Source: Jeotgalibacillus malaysiensis (GTDB lineage Bacteria; Bacillota; Bacilli; Bacillales; Jeotgalibacillaceae). From it: DNA of 64,000 bases. How positions within the stretch are numbered: position 1 is the stretch's first letter; each line of letters starts with the position of its first letter. This document shows positions 35,073 through 44,614 of this stretch, piece after piece. The stretch is taken from the NCBI GenBank assembly GCA_000818095.1, contig CP009416.1, positions 197,501 to 261,500 of the forward strand, read 5' to 3'. The notes below the pieces were generated by a model. The model searched no databases. It was not told where the DNA came from and saw only the letters and a program-made list of their open reading frames with translations. A program made the translations under genes and the position numbers.

Positions 35073-36422
35073 CTATATGTAAAAGTAATTCATTACCTCG
35101 AACTTACATTTATCAGTACAGTTAAATCTTGTCCCTGTGTTGAACACAACTCCCACACAATTTTCCTTGTTTATATAACAAGAATGAATTGTGTGGAACT
35201 TGTTTCTGACACAGGGACATTCATTGAATCGTAGCTTACGCTTTTTATGGAGCTTCTCATTGAAAAGGATTTTGGCTCGTAAGGCATCAAACGAGTAACC
35301 TCTACCCATTCGCTCTACCTGCCTAATAATGCTGTTAATTGACTCCGTATAAGCATTAGTGAGCCTTTTATCAAAGTAGTTGAATATTTCGACATGCCAG
35401 TTGTCTACGGCTCTCACGAGGTCTTTATATGCGTCTTTAGAGTTGCTGGACATACAACGGTGTCTCCATTGACTATAACGAAGATGACCTTCATCTGGAT
35501 CAGGAGTATCCCATATCCAGTAAAACTCTTCTTTGAGTTCATAGGCTTCTTTTAAAGCAGGAAGATTACCTAACCAAGTATCTAAGAGGAATGATTCACG
35601 TTCATTTAGATCGTGTTTACGCTTTAGAAGGATAAACCTTTCACGCATAAGGGTACGTCTTTCTTTTTGGCTCATATGGGCTTTCAAAGACTTTCTGACG
35701 TTATCTAAGGCTTGATTAGCCATTCTAACTACATGAAACTTATCTACGACAACTTTAGCGTGTGGAAGGATAGTGTTCACTGCGTCTTTGTAGGGCTTCC
35801 ACATATCCATTGTGACGTACTCAATGTAAGTCCTGTCACTGATTTCTGAAAGACGTTGGATGACTGTTTCCTTGTTACGGTTAGGCTTGATGTCATAAAT
35901 AGTCCTGCGTTCAATATTAGTCAATACAAGCCGAGGTCTACGGATAATATGTATCTCGTCTATCCCAAGCCACTTAGGAGTTTCAAACTGGTATTCACGT
36001 TCTTTGAGTGCCACATAGTCCTTAAAAACGTTCCTAATGGTTTTCTCGTCAACACCAACGCTTTCTGCGACTTCTACAAAGGTCTTAGACATGGATTGCT
36101 CTTGAATGGACTTTAAAAGCCTTTTGGTCATACTACGCTTTTCATCTACAGATATTAGGCGTTCCCAGAAGGTAGATCCGCATTCACGACACTTGTATCG
36201 TCTACGGTTCAATTGTAAGCCCACTCGCTTTAAACGAATGGGCAAATCCATAATTAGTTGATTTCTTGAACTGTGTTTGTACAACTTGTCAAAACCACAT
36301 TCAGGACAACGTTCAGGTGGTCCGACTGCTTCAACTTTAAACATCATATCGGTTTCATTTTCTTGTGGCGGTTCTATTGTTTTAATGTCTGGTAGGGATA
36401 ATAAGTCTGACATATTATTCAT
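35073..36422 (-). CDS. ISL3-family transposase
   Basis: A 449-residue DDE transposase of the ISL3 family. N-terminal zinc-ribbon cysteines (CPEC near 38-41, CREC near 77-80), an HTH (VAESVGVDEKTIRNVF), then GIDEIHI, VTMDMWKPY and AYTESINSIIRQVERMGRGYSFD give the acidic triad region. The last ~50 residues, after KKRKLRFNE, are encoded by the palindromic element at 35130-35219 and its flank, not by family sequence, so the original C-terminus has been replaced or extended. Whether the protein is still active is uncertain. Confidence 0.85.
   Translation of the reverse strand: MNNMSDLLSLPDIKTIEPPQENETDMMFKVEAVGPPERCPECGFDKLYKHSSRNQLIMDLPIRLKRVGLQLNRRRYKCRECGSTFWERLISVDEKRSMTKRLLKSIQEQSMSKTFVEVAESVGVDEKTIRNVFKDYVALKEREYQFETPKWLGIDEIHIIRRPRLVLTNIERRTIYDIKPNRNKETVIQRLSEISDRTYIEYVTMDMWKPYKDAVNTILPHAKVVVDKFHVVRMANQALDNVRKSLKAHMSQKERRTLMRERFILLKRKHDLNERESFLLDTWLGNLPALKEAYELKEEFYWIWDTPDPDEGHLRYSQWRHRCMSSNSKDAYKDLVRAVDNWHVEIFNYFDKRLTNAYTESINSIIRQVERMGRGYSFDALRAKILFNEKLHKKRKLRFNECPCVRNKFHTIHSCYINKENCVGVVFNTGTRFNCTDKCKFEVMNYFYI
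35130..35219. repeat. 90-bp palindromic element, copy B
   Basis: Closely matches copy A (34830-34919): TGTCCCTGTGTTGAACACAA at the left, GACACAGGGACA at the right, with inner CCCACACAATTTT / AATTGTGTGG arms. It overlaps the 3' end of the ISL3 transposase gene. Confidence 0.8.
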
Positions 36423-36572
36423 CCTTTATTACTCTGCGGTGTTAAGGTATCAATTATAGATTTGATGTCGAAATCATCAGTGTTAAATTATTTTTGTGAC
36501 CACAAATGCACTTAGAAAATCCCTTAAAGCATTAGCTGGTTCACTTGAATAGGGAGTTGTAAAAAAGTTCCC

Positions 36573-38213
36573 TTAGCCTGCACAACAAGATAATTTCGAA
36601 ATATCTTTATCGAACGTAAGTGCAGCTAATTTTAGCCCTTCAGCCATTGTTAAATATGGTGCTAGGGTTTCTGTTAAATCTTCTATCGTTAAGCCAAATT
36701 TAACAGCTAATGATGCTGCATAGATGACATCTCCTGCATTCTCAGATACAATATGAACCCCTAATACTTTTAGTGTTTCTGCATCTGCTACTAGTTTAAA
36801 TACACCGGTTGTTTCACGGTTTACAATTGCTCTTGGAACAGCATCTAAAGGTAATACAGATGTCTTCACATCATACCCTTTCTCTTTTGCTTGTTCTTCT
36901 GTTAAACCAACCGTTGCAACCGTCGGATTCGTAAACGTAACAGCAGGAACTACCGATAAATCTATTTTTTTGTTTAATCCACCAATAGCATTATCAGTAA
37001 TAATTCCACCTTCATAGGCTGCTACATATACAAATTGTGGTCCTAAAGTCACATCTCCTGCTGCATAAATCTTTTTATTACTTGTTTGACCAAAATCATT
37101 GATCAGGATTTCATTATTTTTTCCAGTTTCAACACCTGCTGCACTTAAATTTAAAGAATCCGTATTTGGTTTTCTTCCAGTGGCAACAAGTAACTGATCT
37201 GATTCAATGACTTCTCTACTGCCATTTACTGTTACGTAAACCCTTTTTATCTCTCCACTTTGTTCAACACGCTCAAAAGTTGCCCCTTTGACAAGGTTTA
37301 TACCCTGTTCAATTAACGCTTTTTCAACTGACTCTGAAATCTCAGGATCATACTTCTTTAAAAGTCGCTCACTTCTTTGCATAAGCGTTATTTCTGAACC
37401 TAAATGATGAAATAGTTGTCCAAGCTCCATTCCAATGTATCCTGAACCAATTACAGTTAATCGTTTTGGTATTTTCTTTAACTCAAGAAGTGTTGTACTA
37501 GTTAAATAGTCCATTTTTTCAAGTCCTGAAATTTGGGGCAACGAAGGCGATGCACCTGTTGCAATTAAAAAGCGTTTTGCAGATAACTTTGCCCCATTGA
37601 CCTCAACCGTACTAGCATCAACGAATTTTGCTTCACCTTTAATTAAATCAAAATTATATTCATCAATTAAATCCATATATTTTTGATTCCGAAGTTCGCT
37701 CACCAATTTATCCTTTTGCGTGATTAAACTAGCTAAATCCACTTCTCCAGCGGATGTTTGTAAACCTATAAACGGATTGTCTTTTGATAAATGATTGATT
37801 TCCCCTGCCCTAAGAAGAGTTTTTGACGGAACACAGCCAATATTCACACAGGTTCCCCCAACCGTTCCACGCTCAATCATTCCAACTTTTGCACCGTATT
37901 CTATAGCTTTAATTGCCGAAGAAAAGGCAGCAGCACCAGAACCAATAATAAGAAGGTCATAATTGTCTTCATTAATTAACGCCACGTTTTCTAGTGATGA
38001 TACTTCTTCAATTTCTCCGGCTTGGTAATTTGCTTCATCAATCGCCTTTATTGCACTTTCAACCTCAATATCATCGGGCAGTTCAAATACTGCTTCACCA
38101 CGACGATAACTAGACTCAATATTTTTAGCACCTATCTTTTCAAGTGCTGATTCTACGTGTTTTTCACAACCCGTACAAGTCATTCCTGAAATGTTTACCT
38201 TAAATTTATTCAT
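36573..38213 (-). CDS. merA: mercuric reductase
   Basis: A 546-residue flavoenzyme that reduces Hg(II) to Hg(0) with NADPH. It has one N-terminal metal domain ([13 protein letters not shown]), the FAD site [11 protein letters not shown], the redox-active pair [16 protein letters not shown], and the C-terminal Cys pair KLSCCAG that hands Hg(II) to the active site. GAAAGGAGC precedes the ATG. It lies 28 nt after merR on the same strand. No merT, merP or merB gene is visible nearby. Confidence 0.96.
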   Translation of the reverse strand: MNKFKVNISGMTCTGCEKHVESALEKIGAKNIESSYRRGEAVFELPDDIEVESAIKAIDEANYQAGEIEEVSSLENVALINEDNYDLLIIGSGAAAFSSAIKAIEYGAKVGMIERGTVGGTCVNIGCVPSKTLLRAGEINHLSKDNPFIGLQTSAGEVDLASLITQKDKLVSELRNQKYMDLIDEYNFDLIKGEAKFVDASTVEVNGAKLSAKRFLIATGASPSLPQISGLEKMDYLTSTTLLELKKIPKRLTVIGSGYIGMELGQLFHHLGSEITLMQRSERLLKKYDPEISESVEKALIEQGINLVKGATFERVEQSGEIKRVYVTVNGSREVIESDQLLVATGRKPNTDSLNLSAAGVETGKNNEILINDFGQTSNKKIYAAGDVTLGPQFVYVAAYEGGIITDNAIGGLNKKIDLSVVPAVTFTNPTVATVGLTEEQAKEKGYDVKTSVLPLDAVPRAIVNRETTGVFKLVADAETLKVLGVHIVSENAGDVIYAASLAVKFGLTIEDLTETLAPYLTMAEGLKLAALTFDKDISKLSCCAG

Positions 38214-38241
38214 AAAAAAGCTCCTTTCGTTAATTAATCTC

Positions 38242-38634
38242 TCATGTTAATGTTTCTATTATTGGACACGAATGTAATTGCTTTTCATCTGGACATCGTT
38301 GTTTTAAATCGTCTAACATAGTTTCAATTCGTTTTAAATCCTCTATTTGTTTTTGCACTTCCTTTTGTTTTTTAGAAACAAATTCGAACATATCTTGACA
38401 ACGAACTTCATCTTTATCTACAACACCAAGTAATTTATAAATCTCGCTTAAAGAAAAACCAAGTTCCTGTATTCGTTTAATAAACCCAACACGCTTAACG
38501 TCATCATATGAATATATCCGATAACCAGCTTCCGTTCGGTGAGGTTCTTGTAATAAATTTTTTCGCTCGTAATATCTGATCGTTTCTTTATTAACTCCAC
38601 ATTTATCTGCAAACTCACTAATGCGATAAATCAT
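38242..38634 (-). CDS. merR: mercury-responsive regulator MerR
   Basis: A 130-residue MerR protein. The HTH region has [14 protein letters not shown] and [16 protein letters not shown]. The three Hg ligands are visible as Cys in [15 protein letters not shown] and LHSCPII. It twists the long-spacer mer promoter just upstream into an active form when mercury binds. It is cotranscribed with merA, the Gram-positive order. Confidence 0.95.
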   Translation of the reverse strand: MIYRISEFADKCGVNKETIRYYERKNLLQEPHRTEAGYRIYSYDDVKRVGFIKRIQELGFSLSEIYKLLGVVDKDEVRCQDMFEFVSKKQKEVQKQIEDLKRIETMLDDLKQRCPDEKQLHSCPIIETLT

Positions 38635-38653
38635 CTTATTTCACCCCATGAAT

Positions 38654-38685
38654 ATTATAAACCGTGTACCATAGTACACGGTCAA
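38654..38685 (-). promoter_or_regulatory. mer operator-promoter
   Basis: On the minus strand TTGACC (38685-38680) and TATAAT (38659-38654) are 20 bp apart, the unusually long spacer typical of MerR-controlled promoters. Between them lies a perfect dyad, ACCGTGTAC-CATA-GTACACGGT (38661-38682). It drives merR-merA. Confidence 0.93.
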
Positions 38686-38818
38686 GTAAACTGGACTATT
38701 TTATTTTTTTCCCAAAGTATCACTCGTATGTGATTGATACTTTTATATAATACTATTGATTATCCTAACGCCCCACCAGAAAATCCGATTTAAACACCAG
38801 TTGTTTTTAAACTATTAA

Positions 38819-39580
38819 GAAAGTAATTCCACTATATATTCCGAAGACCCATTAAAATACAGTGAAGATGAATGGTATGAAACTACGCGCGACAATCATG
38901 ATTACATGGGCTTTACGTCATTTGAAGAAGGTTTTTACGCAAGCGGACACCCTGAAAAAGGAAGCAAAATTGAAAACCCTCTGGGGCTTATAAAAAGTAC
39001 TGATCAAGGAAAAAGTATAGAATCTCTGGCTTTTTCTGGGGAAACTGACTTTCATTTATTAGCAGCAAGTTTTGAGGGTGAGACGATATATGGAGCTTTA
39101 AGTCAGCCGAATAGTGTACTTACTTCACCTGGTTTGTATAGAACACAAAATGAAGGTGAAGATTGGGAACAACTTTCACTAGCTGGGCTAAAAGCAACAA
39201 CTATAAATGGTCTTGTAGTTCATCCTTCTAATGATGAACAACTAGCTTTATCGAGTGAAGAGGGCATATTTATTTCTAACGACTTTGGTGAAACATTTTC
39301 GATTATTGAAGGAACATTGAATACAACCGGACTTACTTTTACTGAAGATTCATTATTATTTTCTACAAATGATGGAGAAAAGGTATCCTTTAATAGTTAC
39401 CAGTTAAACCAGAAAGAACTAACACTAAGAGGTACTCTGTCCGTAGAACCAGGAAGCAATTTATACTTGGCAGTTAATCCGGATAATGCAGATGAAGTAT
39501 GGGCTGCAGTAGAAAATAATTTGTTTTTAAGTAATAGTGGCGGAGCAACCTGGGACAATATTAACCCCGGATCCAATTGA
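38819..39580 (+). pseudogene. 5'-truncated BNR-repeat glycosylhydrolase-like gene
   Basis: The frame is open from 38819 but has no start codon before ATG 38906; residues before it (EDEWYETTRDNHDYMGFT) look like family sequence. Downstream are BNR/sortilin-type repeats (IKSTDQGKSIESLAF, LYRTQNEGEDWEQLSL, IFISNDFGETFSI, LFLSNSGGATWDN), as in the F510_1955-type proteins. The signal peptide and first repeats are missing. About 254 codons remain. A hairpin follows. Confidence 0.7.
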
Positions 39581-39582
39581 TC

Positions 39583-39621
39583 TCTCAATGACATGTCATT
39601 TGCAACGGCATGTCATTGAGA
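39583..39621. terminator. hairpin between convergent genes
   Basis: TCTCAATGACATG pairs perfectly with CATGTCATTGAGA across 13 nt. It sits between the BNR remnant and the MATE gene and could serve both strands; T tracts are weak. Confidence 0.55.
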
Positions 39622-39636
39622 ATTTACTTAGCTTTT

Positions 39637-41082
39637 TTAGTAGCTGTTCGTACATATTGAAATATCTTCTTTACTCGTTTGAGGATGACAATCATCACCT
39701 GAACCAACAGATCCATCTGCTTTTTGAACCCTCCATTTATCCCTTGAGAATTGAACCAATAACACAACGGCCCTAAATATAATATCAAGTCCGATGGCAA
39801 TCCATACTCCGAGTAATCCCCAGCCAACTTGAACGGTTAACAGATAAACAAATGATGTGCGAATCAACCACATCCCAAAACCAGTCAAATACATTGGAAA
39901 CTTTGTATTGCCGGCTCCCTGAAAAACTCCAGTTAAAATCAAGACAACAGCTAAAAAAGGTTGGAATATCCCTGAGACTTTTAAAGCGATAGAAATATCA
40001 TTTATCACATCTTGATCCTGTGTAAAGAAACTACCTGTCCAAGAGCCGAGAAAAAATAATAAGACCCCTAACACAGTCATAGAGCCTACTGACAGCCAAA
40101 CACAAAGCCATGCATATTGCTTGGCTTCTTTAATATTACTAGCACCCAGTAATTGCCCAACAATGATTGTGGCAGCTGTAGCAAAGCCGTATCCTACCAT
40201 ATAAGAAAAAATCTCGATGTTCCCAGCGATTTGGTGAGCCGCAAACACGTTGGTACCTAATGCCACTACAAAACCAAAATAAACGATTTGTCCTATTCTC
40301 ATGATAAGTCTCTCGCCTGCTGCAGGGCCGCCCAGACTCAATAATTCTACTAGATGATCTTTATCTGGTTTCCAGTAAGATTTTTTAAATTTTATTTCTT
40401 TAGTTTTTCGAATATACATCAAAAGTCCAATTGTACCTAAAATACGAGAGATTACAGTTGCAATGGCTGCTCCAATAATACCGAGTTCCGGGATGAACCA
40501 AAAGCCAAATATAAAAACATAATCTAAAACGGCATTTACAATGTTAATCATAATACTTATTTTCATAGGAGATTTTGTATCACCGACACCCCTTAATATA
40601 GCACTGAGCACGAACATTAAAGACATGAAAATGGAAGGAATCGCTACGATTCTGAAATATGTGGAGCCTGCTTGTAAAACATCATCTTCAATACCCATTA
40701 ATGTCAAAAGAGGTTCAGCAAAAAATAATGTAATAATCCCTGTGACAATCCCTATTACAATAGCAATAATGATTGCCTGTTGAGCAATATGCCTTGCTCG
40801 TTCTACCTGCTTAGCTCCAATAGAATTAGCAACATATATATTCACCGCAACGCCTAACGCCATAAATAATGCAAAGTAAATAGCGAGTACAGCGTTTGTA
40901 ACTCCTACCGCTGAAACTTCTACTAAGCCGATCTTCGAAACAAAATAAGTGTCTATAAATCCTAAAATTGTTTGAAAAAAATTTTCTATTACGGCCGGTA
41001 GCGCTAACAACAGAATAATTTGTATTTTCTTTTTATTAGTATCAGCATGATCAAATGAACTATCCTTAACATTAAGTGACAA
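39637..41082 (-). CDS. MATE-family efflux transporter
   Basis: A 481-residue membrane protein with twelve predicted helices in two similar halves. LALPAVIENFFQTILGFIDTYFVSK near the N-terminus and SLGGPAAGERLIMRIGQIVYFGFV at the start of half 2 are MATE signatures. It exports organic cations or drugs with Na+ or H+. The start is TTG 41082, 9 nt after AGGAGG. It lies downstream of copB on the same strand, separated by a hairpin. Confidence 0.92.
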   Translation of the reverse strand: MSLNVKDSSFDHADTNKKKIQIILLLALPAVIENFFQTILGFIDTYFVSKIGLVEVSAVGVTNAVLAIYFALFMALGVAVNIYVANSIGAKQVERARHIAQQAIIIAIVIGIVTGIITLFFAEPLLTLMGIEDDVLQAGSTYFRIVAIPSIFMSLMFVLSAILRGVGDTKSPMKISIMINIVNAVLDYVFIFGFWFIPELGIIGAAIATVISRILGTIGLLMYIRKTKEIKFKKSYWKPDKDHLVELLSLGGPAAGERLIMRIGQIVYFGFVVALGTNVFAAHQIAGNIEIFSYMVGYGFATAATIIVGQLLGASNIKEAKQYAWLCVWLSVGSMTVLGVLLFFLGSWTGSFFTQDQDVINDISIALKVSGIFQPFLAVVLILTGVFQGAGNTKFPMYLTGFGMWLIRTSFVYLLTVQVGWGLLGVWIAIGLDIIFRAVVLLVQFSRDKWRVQKADGSVGSGDDCHPQTSKEDISICTNSY

Positions 41083-41117
41083 ATCGGTATACCTCCTTAC
41101 TTGCTCCTAATAAATAA

Positions 41118-41155
41118 CAGCCTTCTGACTAAAACAATACAGAAGGCTGCTAGGA
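41118..41155 (-). terminator. terminator after copB
   Basis: CAGCCTTCTG and CAGAAGGCTG form a 10-bp stem in the copB-MATE gap; on the minus strand it is followed by TTATTTATT. Confidence 0.7.
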
Positions 41156-41166
41156 TATTAAACCAA

Positions 41167-43215
41167 TCATATTTTAAGTAATTTTGCATTTATAGCAACA
41201 ACGACTGTGCTAACAGACATTAAAATTGCACCAACTGCTGGACTTAACACAATGCCAATATTATATAAAACACCAGCAGCAAGAGGGATAGCCAGAATAT
41301 TGTACCCTGCAGCCCACCATAGGTTTTGAACCATTTTTCTGTAAGTGACTTTCGACAACTGAATGATGTTTACAACATCCTGCGGGTTACTTTTAACAAG
41401 AATCACATCAGCTGTTTCAATCGCTACGTCTGTCCCGGTTCCAATAGCAATTCCTAAATCTGCTTTAGCTAAAGCAGGAGCGTCATTGACTCCATCTCCT
41501 GTCATAGCAACTTTTCGACCTGTATTCATAATCTCTGTGATTTTTTCTGACTTTTGGTGAGGAAGAACTTCAGCATATACTTTATCTATACCAATTTGCT
41601 TACCTACATATTCTGCTACCTGATGATTATCCCCTGTCAGCATAATTGATTCTATACCTAGTTTTTTTAAATCACTAACTGCATTTTTAGCAGTTTCTCT
41701 AACAATATCTGCTAGTGCAATCATACCTGCAATCTCTTTATCAATAAGAACAAATACGACAGTTTTGCCTTCTCTAGACCAATCATCAAAGTTGGATGTA
41801 TCATAAGAAATGTCGTTCTCTTTTACATAGCCCGGGCTTACAACCATGATAGCTGAACCTTCAACTGTAGCTTGTAAACCTTTACCTGTAATTGATTGAA
41901 AATCACTTATTTTTTTAAGAGGAAGTTTTCGCTTTGCAGCTTCCTTTACAATACCTTTTGCAATTGGATGCTCAGATTGTGATTCTACTGAAGCTGCGTA
42001 TGTGATCAAGCGATCTTCTTCAAAACCCTTCATTACTTTGATATCTGTTATTCCGAATTGCCCCTCAGTGAGGGTGCCGGTCTTATCAAACACTACAGCA
42101 TTTATTTTTCTGGCATTTTCAAAATTTGTTCGATTACGAATTAGCAACCCTTTTTTAGCTGAAATCGCAGTAGAAACTGCAACAACGAGTGGAGCCGCAA
42201 GACCAAGTGCGTGTGGACATGAAATGACCATGACAGTAACTGTTCTTTCAATAGCAAATGAAAGGGGATAACCTAATAATGTCCATATTAAGAACGTAGT
42301 AACTCCTGCTGCTAAAGCTAAATAAAATAGCCATTTTGCTGCTCTGTTAGACAGGTCCTGAGTCTTCGATTTAGATTCCTGTGCTTCTTTGACCAGACTG
42401 ATTACCTGTGCTAAGTATGTTTCTTCTCCAATTTTCTGAACTTTTAACGTAATGGAACCTTCCCCGTTTATAGAACCTCCTATCGCTTCGTCTCCATCTG
42501 TTTTATCTACGGGTACAGACTCACCCGTTAACATGGATTCATCAATTGTAGATTTTCCTTCAATAATTAATCCATCTACCGGAATTTTTTCACCTGGCTT
42601 TACTAATACGTTGTCTCCGTTTTGAATTTCATTAATCAGTACATCTTTAATCGTGCCATCTTCTTGTATCAGATGGGCTTCAGACGGCATTAGTTTTACA
42701 AGTTCTTCTAAAGCGCGCGAAGCTCCTAAAATTGATCGCATCTCAATCCAGTGACCGAGTAGCATAATATTTATGAGAGTAGCTAACTCCCAGAAAAAGT
42801 CATTACCCCCAATACCGAATACAGTAAACGAACTATATACATAAGCTACTGAGATTGCCAGGGTAATTAGTGTCATCATCCCAGGTGATTTGTTTTTCAA
42901 TTCATCTGTAGCTCCTGTAAGAAACGGCCAGCCCCCATAGAAGAATATAAAAGTAGATAGACTAAATAAAATATACATATCATTTTGGAACCGCCAGTCG
43001 ACGTTTAGGAACATCTGAATCATTGGAGATAATATTAAAATAGGAATCGTGACAATAATGGAAATCCAGAAACGTTTTTTAAAGTCCTTAATCATATTCT
43101 CATGATGATGACTATGATCTTCTTTGTTTTTTGAATGTTCTGTGCTTTTGTGATCATGGTGATTATGTTTTGCATGGTGATCATGTGTTGTGTGATGTTG
43201 ATGGTTTGTTGACAT
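41167..43215 (-). CDS. copB: copper-exporting P1B-3 ATPase, CopB type
   Basis: A 682-residue ATPase. Instead of a heavy-metal domain it has a long His-rich N-terminus (about 25 histidines in the first 50 residues). The transport motif is CPH (VISCPHALGLAAP), which marks the CopB group, with DKTGTLTEG, SEHPIAKG and [11 protein letters not shown]. It exports copper. ATG 43215 is chosen because AGAAGGGAG lies just upstream. Its upstream region ends 91 bp away at the left end of the cad transposon. Confidence 0.93.
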   Translation of the reverse strand: MSTNHQHHTTHDHHAKHNHHDHKSTEHSKNKEDHSHHHENMIKDFKKRFWISIIVTIPILILSPMIQMFLNVDWRFQNDMYILFSLSTFIFFYGGWPFLTGATDELKNKSPGMMTLITLAISVAYVYSSFTVFGIGGNDFFWELATLINIMLLGHWIEMRSILGASRALEELVKLMPSEAHLIQEDGTIKDVLINEIQNGDNVLVKPGEKIPVDGLIIEGKSTIDESMLTGESVPVDKTDGDEAIGGSINGEGSITLKVQKIGEETYLAQVISLVKEAQESKSKTQDLSNRAAKWLFYLALAAGVTTFLIWTLLGYPLSFAIERTVTVMVISCPHALGLAAPLVVAVSTAISAKKGLLIRNRTNFENARKINAVVFDKTGTLTEGQFGITDIKVMKGFEEDRLITYAASVESQSEHPIAKGIVKEAAKRKLPLKKISDFQSITGKGLQATVEGSAIMVVSPGYVKENDISYDTSNFDDWSREGKTVVFVLIDKEIAGMIALADIVRETAKNAVSDLKKLGIESIMLTGDNHQVAEYVGKQIGIDKVYAEVLPHQKSEKITEIMNTGRKVAMTGDGVNDAPALAKADLGIAIGTGTDVAIETADVILVKSNPQDVVNIIQLSKVTYRKMVQNLWWAAGYNILAIPLAAGVLYNIGIVLSPAVGAILMSVSTVVVAINAKLLKI

Positions 43216-43306
43216 AGAAAAACTCCCTTCTGGTCTATTTTCTTCTCTTATCAATTTACTTTACCCAAAAATTTTGAAGAAATCATGCAGATCAAAATTT
43301 AATTAT

Positions 43307-43345
43307 GGGGTACCACCAACAGTTTGACATAAAACCCACGCTAAG
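43307..43345 (+). repeat. left terminal inverted repeat of the cad transposon
   Basis: Begins GGGGTACCACCAAC and ends CCACGCTAAG, the classic Tn3-family GGGG start and CTAAG inner end. ATTAT precedes it. Confidence 0.88.
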
Positions 43346-43360
43346 CAAATTTCGACATAA

Positions 43361-43403
43361 AATAAGCCGATGATTCTCTACGCTAAGGAATCATCGGCTT
43401 ATT
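43361..43403. terminator. perfect 16-bp inverted repeat inside the left end
   Basis: AATAAGCCGATGATTC and GAATCATCGGCTTATT flank an 11-nt loop. It may end transcription leaving or entering the transposon. Confidence 0.55.
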
Positions 43404-43459
43404 AGTAACTATTCTAGCCGTTTTATTATCTGTATAAATCCAGACATATTTCCATTTAG

Positions 43460-43639
43460 TTATTCATGATAATCAATCCAAACATGCTGGTACTTGCCAT
43501 TTTTAGGGTTCCTTTGTGGTAACTCCTCAGTTTTTTCTATTGAAATGTTAGTTAGCCAATGTGTTGCAAAGTAATCTAATAGGGCTTCATAAGCTGCACA
43601 CTGTATTAGTGACGGGATATGACCAATCCTATATTTACT
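43460..43639 (-). pseudogene. C-terminal gene remnant, unknown family
   Basis: A minus-strand open frame of about 59 codons ends at 43460 and reads like real protein (IQCAAYEALLDYFATHWL, later NPKNGKYQHVWIDYHE) but has no start codon or ribosome binding site, and a stop lies just upstream. It is probably the tail of a gene lost during transposon assembly. The remaining 43640-43829 holds nothing recognisable. Confidence 0.4.
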
Positions 43640-43829
43640 TTAATGATCCACTAGCAAACACAAAGAATAAAAGGCCGAAATAGCAGACTTTGAAGCTGCA
43701 TGGGTGCAACTGGGTAGACAAGCAATTACTTGTATCCAATAGTTAGTTGGTTAAGGTAGGTTCCGTTATTTGTAAATAAGAAAACAAAAGTCCCAACTGT
43801 TAACTAGAGGGACTTTTGAAGATTATTTT

Positions 43830-44498
43830 TTAATAATTTATTAAACTCAAAAGGGCACTGAAAGTTTCGTTCTCCACCATGATATAGATTCCTAAACCAA
43901 TAAAGACAATGGGTATAATCCATCTACCGTAATTCTCTAAGGTTTCAGAGACATGTTTAAAAGCTGCCAAACGATATCCAATAAAACACCAAATCGCAAC
44001 CATAATAAAGAAAGTAATAACCGTTACTGCTAGTTGGTTCATGGTTAAAGTAGAGAAGAAAGGAACATATATTCCAATGTTATCTCCGCCATTAGCAAAT
44101 GTTATAAATGCTACACTTAAAAAGACACTATTATACTTTCCAGAATTTAAACTTGAAAGAATTGCATTTTCATCCTCATCTTCTCCCTTTATAAACAACA
44201 TAATCCCTAAATAGATTGGGATTAGTCCAAGTAATCCTACCCATTTCTCTGGAATTAACATAACTCCAAAAGTTCCTAAGAGACTAACTACTACTAACAA
44301 GGTAAAACCTAGATATTGTCCAATAATTATATCCTTAGGGGATATATGCTTATTCTCTGTCTGGTTACCTTTTAAACCTTCACTCGGTTTCACCTGTGCT
44401 TTTGCCTGTGAAAATAGCAGCATCAAAACAAAAATATCATCAATATTGGTAACTATAAATGCCCCTATTGCAGAAATAACGTTCAAAATTAAAGTCAA
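43830..44498 (-). CDS. cadD: CadD-family cadmium resistance transporter
   Basis: A 222-residue membrane protein with about five helices and the CadD start pattern (IGAFIVTNIDDIFVLMLLFSQ), a family related to LysE exporters. A conserved FITFANGGDNIGIYVPFF stretch lies near 133-150. CadD gives low-level cadmium or zinc resistance in staphylococci. The start is TTG 44498; its ribosome binding site (GAG-TGATG) is modest. A terminator-like hairpin separates it from cadA. Confidence 0.88.
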   Translation of the reverse strand: MTLILNVISAIGAFIVTNIDDIFVLMLLFSQAKAQVKPSEGLKGNQTENKHISPKDIIIGQYLGFTLLVVVSLLGTFGVMLIPEKWVGLLGLIPIYLGIMLFIKGEDEDENAILSSLNSGKYNSVFLSVAFITFANGGDNIGIYVPFFSTLTMNQLAVTVITFFIMVAIWCFIGYRLAAFKHVSETLENYGRWIIPIVFIGLGIYIMVENETFSALLSLINY

Positions 44499-44562
44499 TT
44501 ACATCAACTCACTAACTGATTTTTTATTATATTTAGAAGTTATACTAATAATGAGTCCTTTT

Positions 44563-44602
44563 TAAAAAAGGACTTTCCATCTGTCTGGAAGAGCCCTTTT
44601 TA
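44563..44602 (-). terminator. terminator after the transposon cadCA
   Basis: On the minus strand AAAGGGCTCTTCC pairs with GGAAAGTCCTTTTTT around AGACAGAT. The second arm ends in a T run. Confidence 0.7.
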
Positions 44603-44614
44603 GCACTTTTTCCT

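Noticed and set aside
36423-36572. Right terminal repeat of the ISL3 element
   Set aside because: No sequence here matches the complement of the 90-bp element or another clear terminal repeat, so IS limits could not be set.
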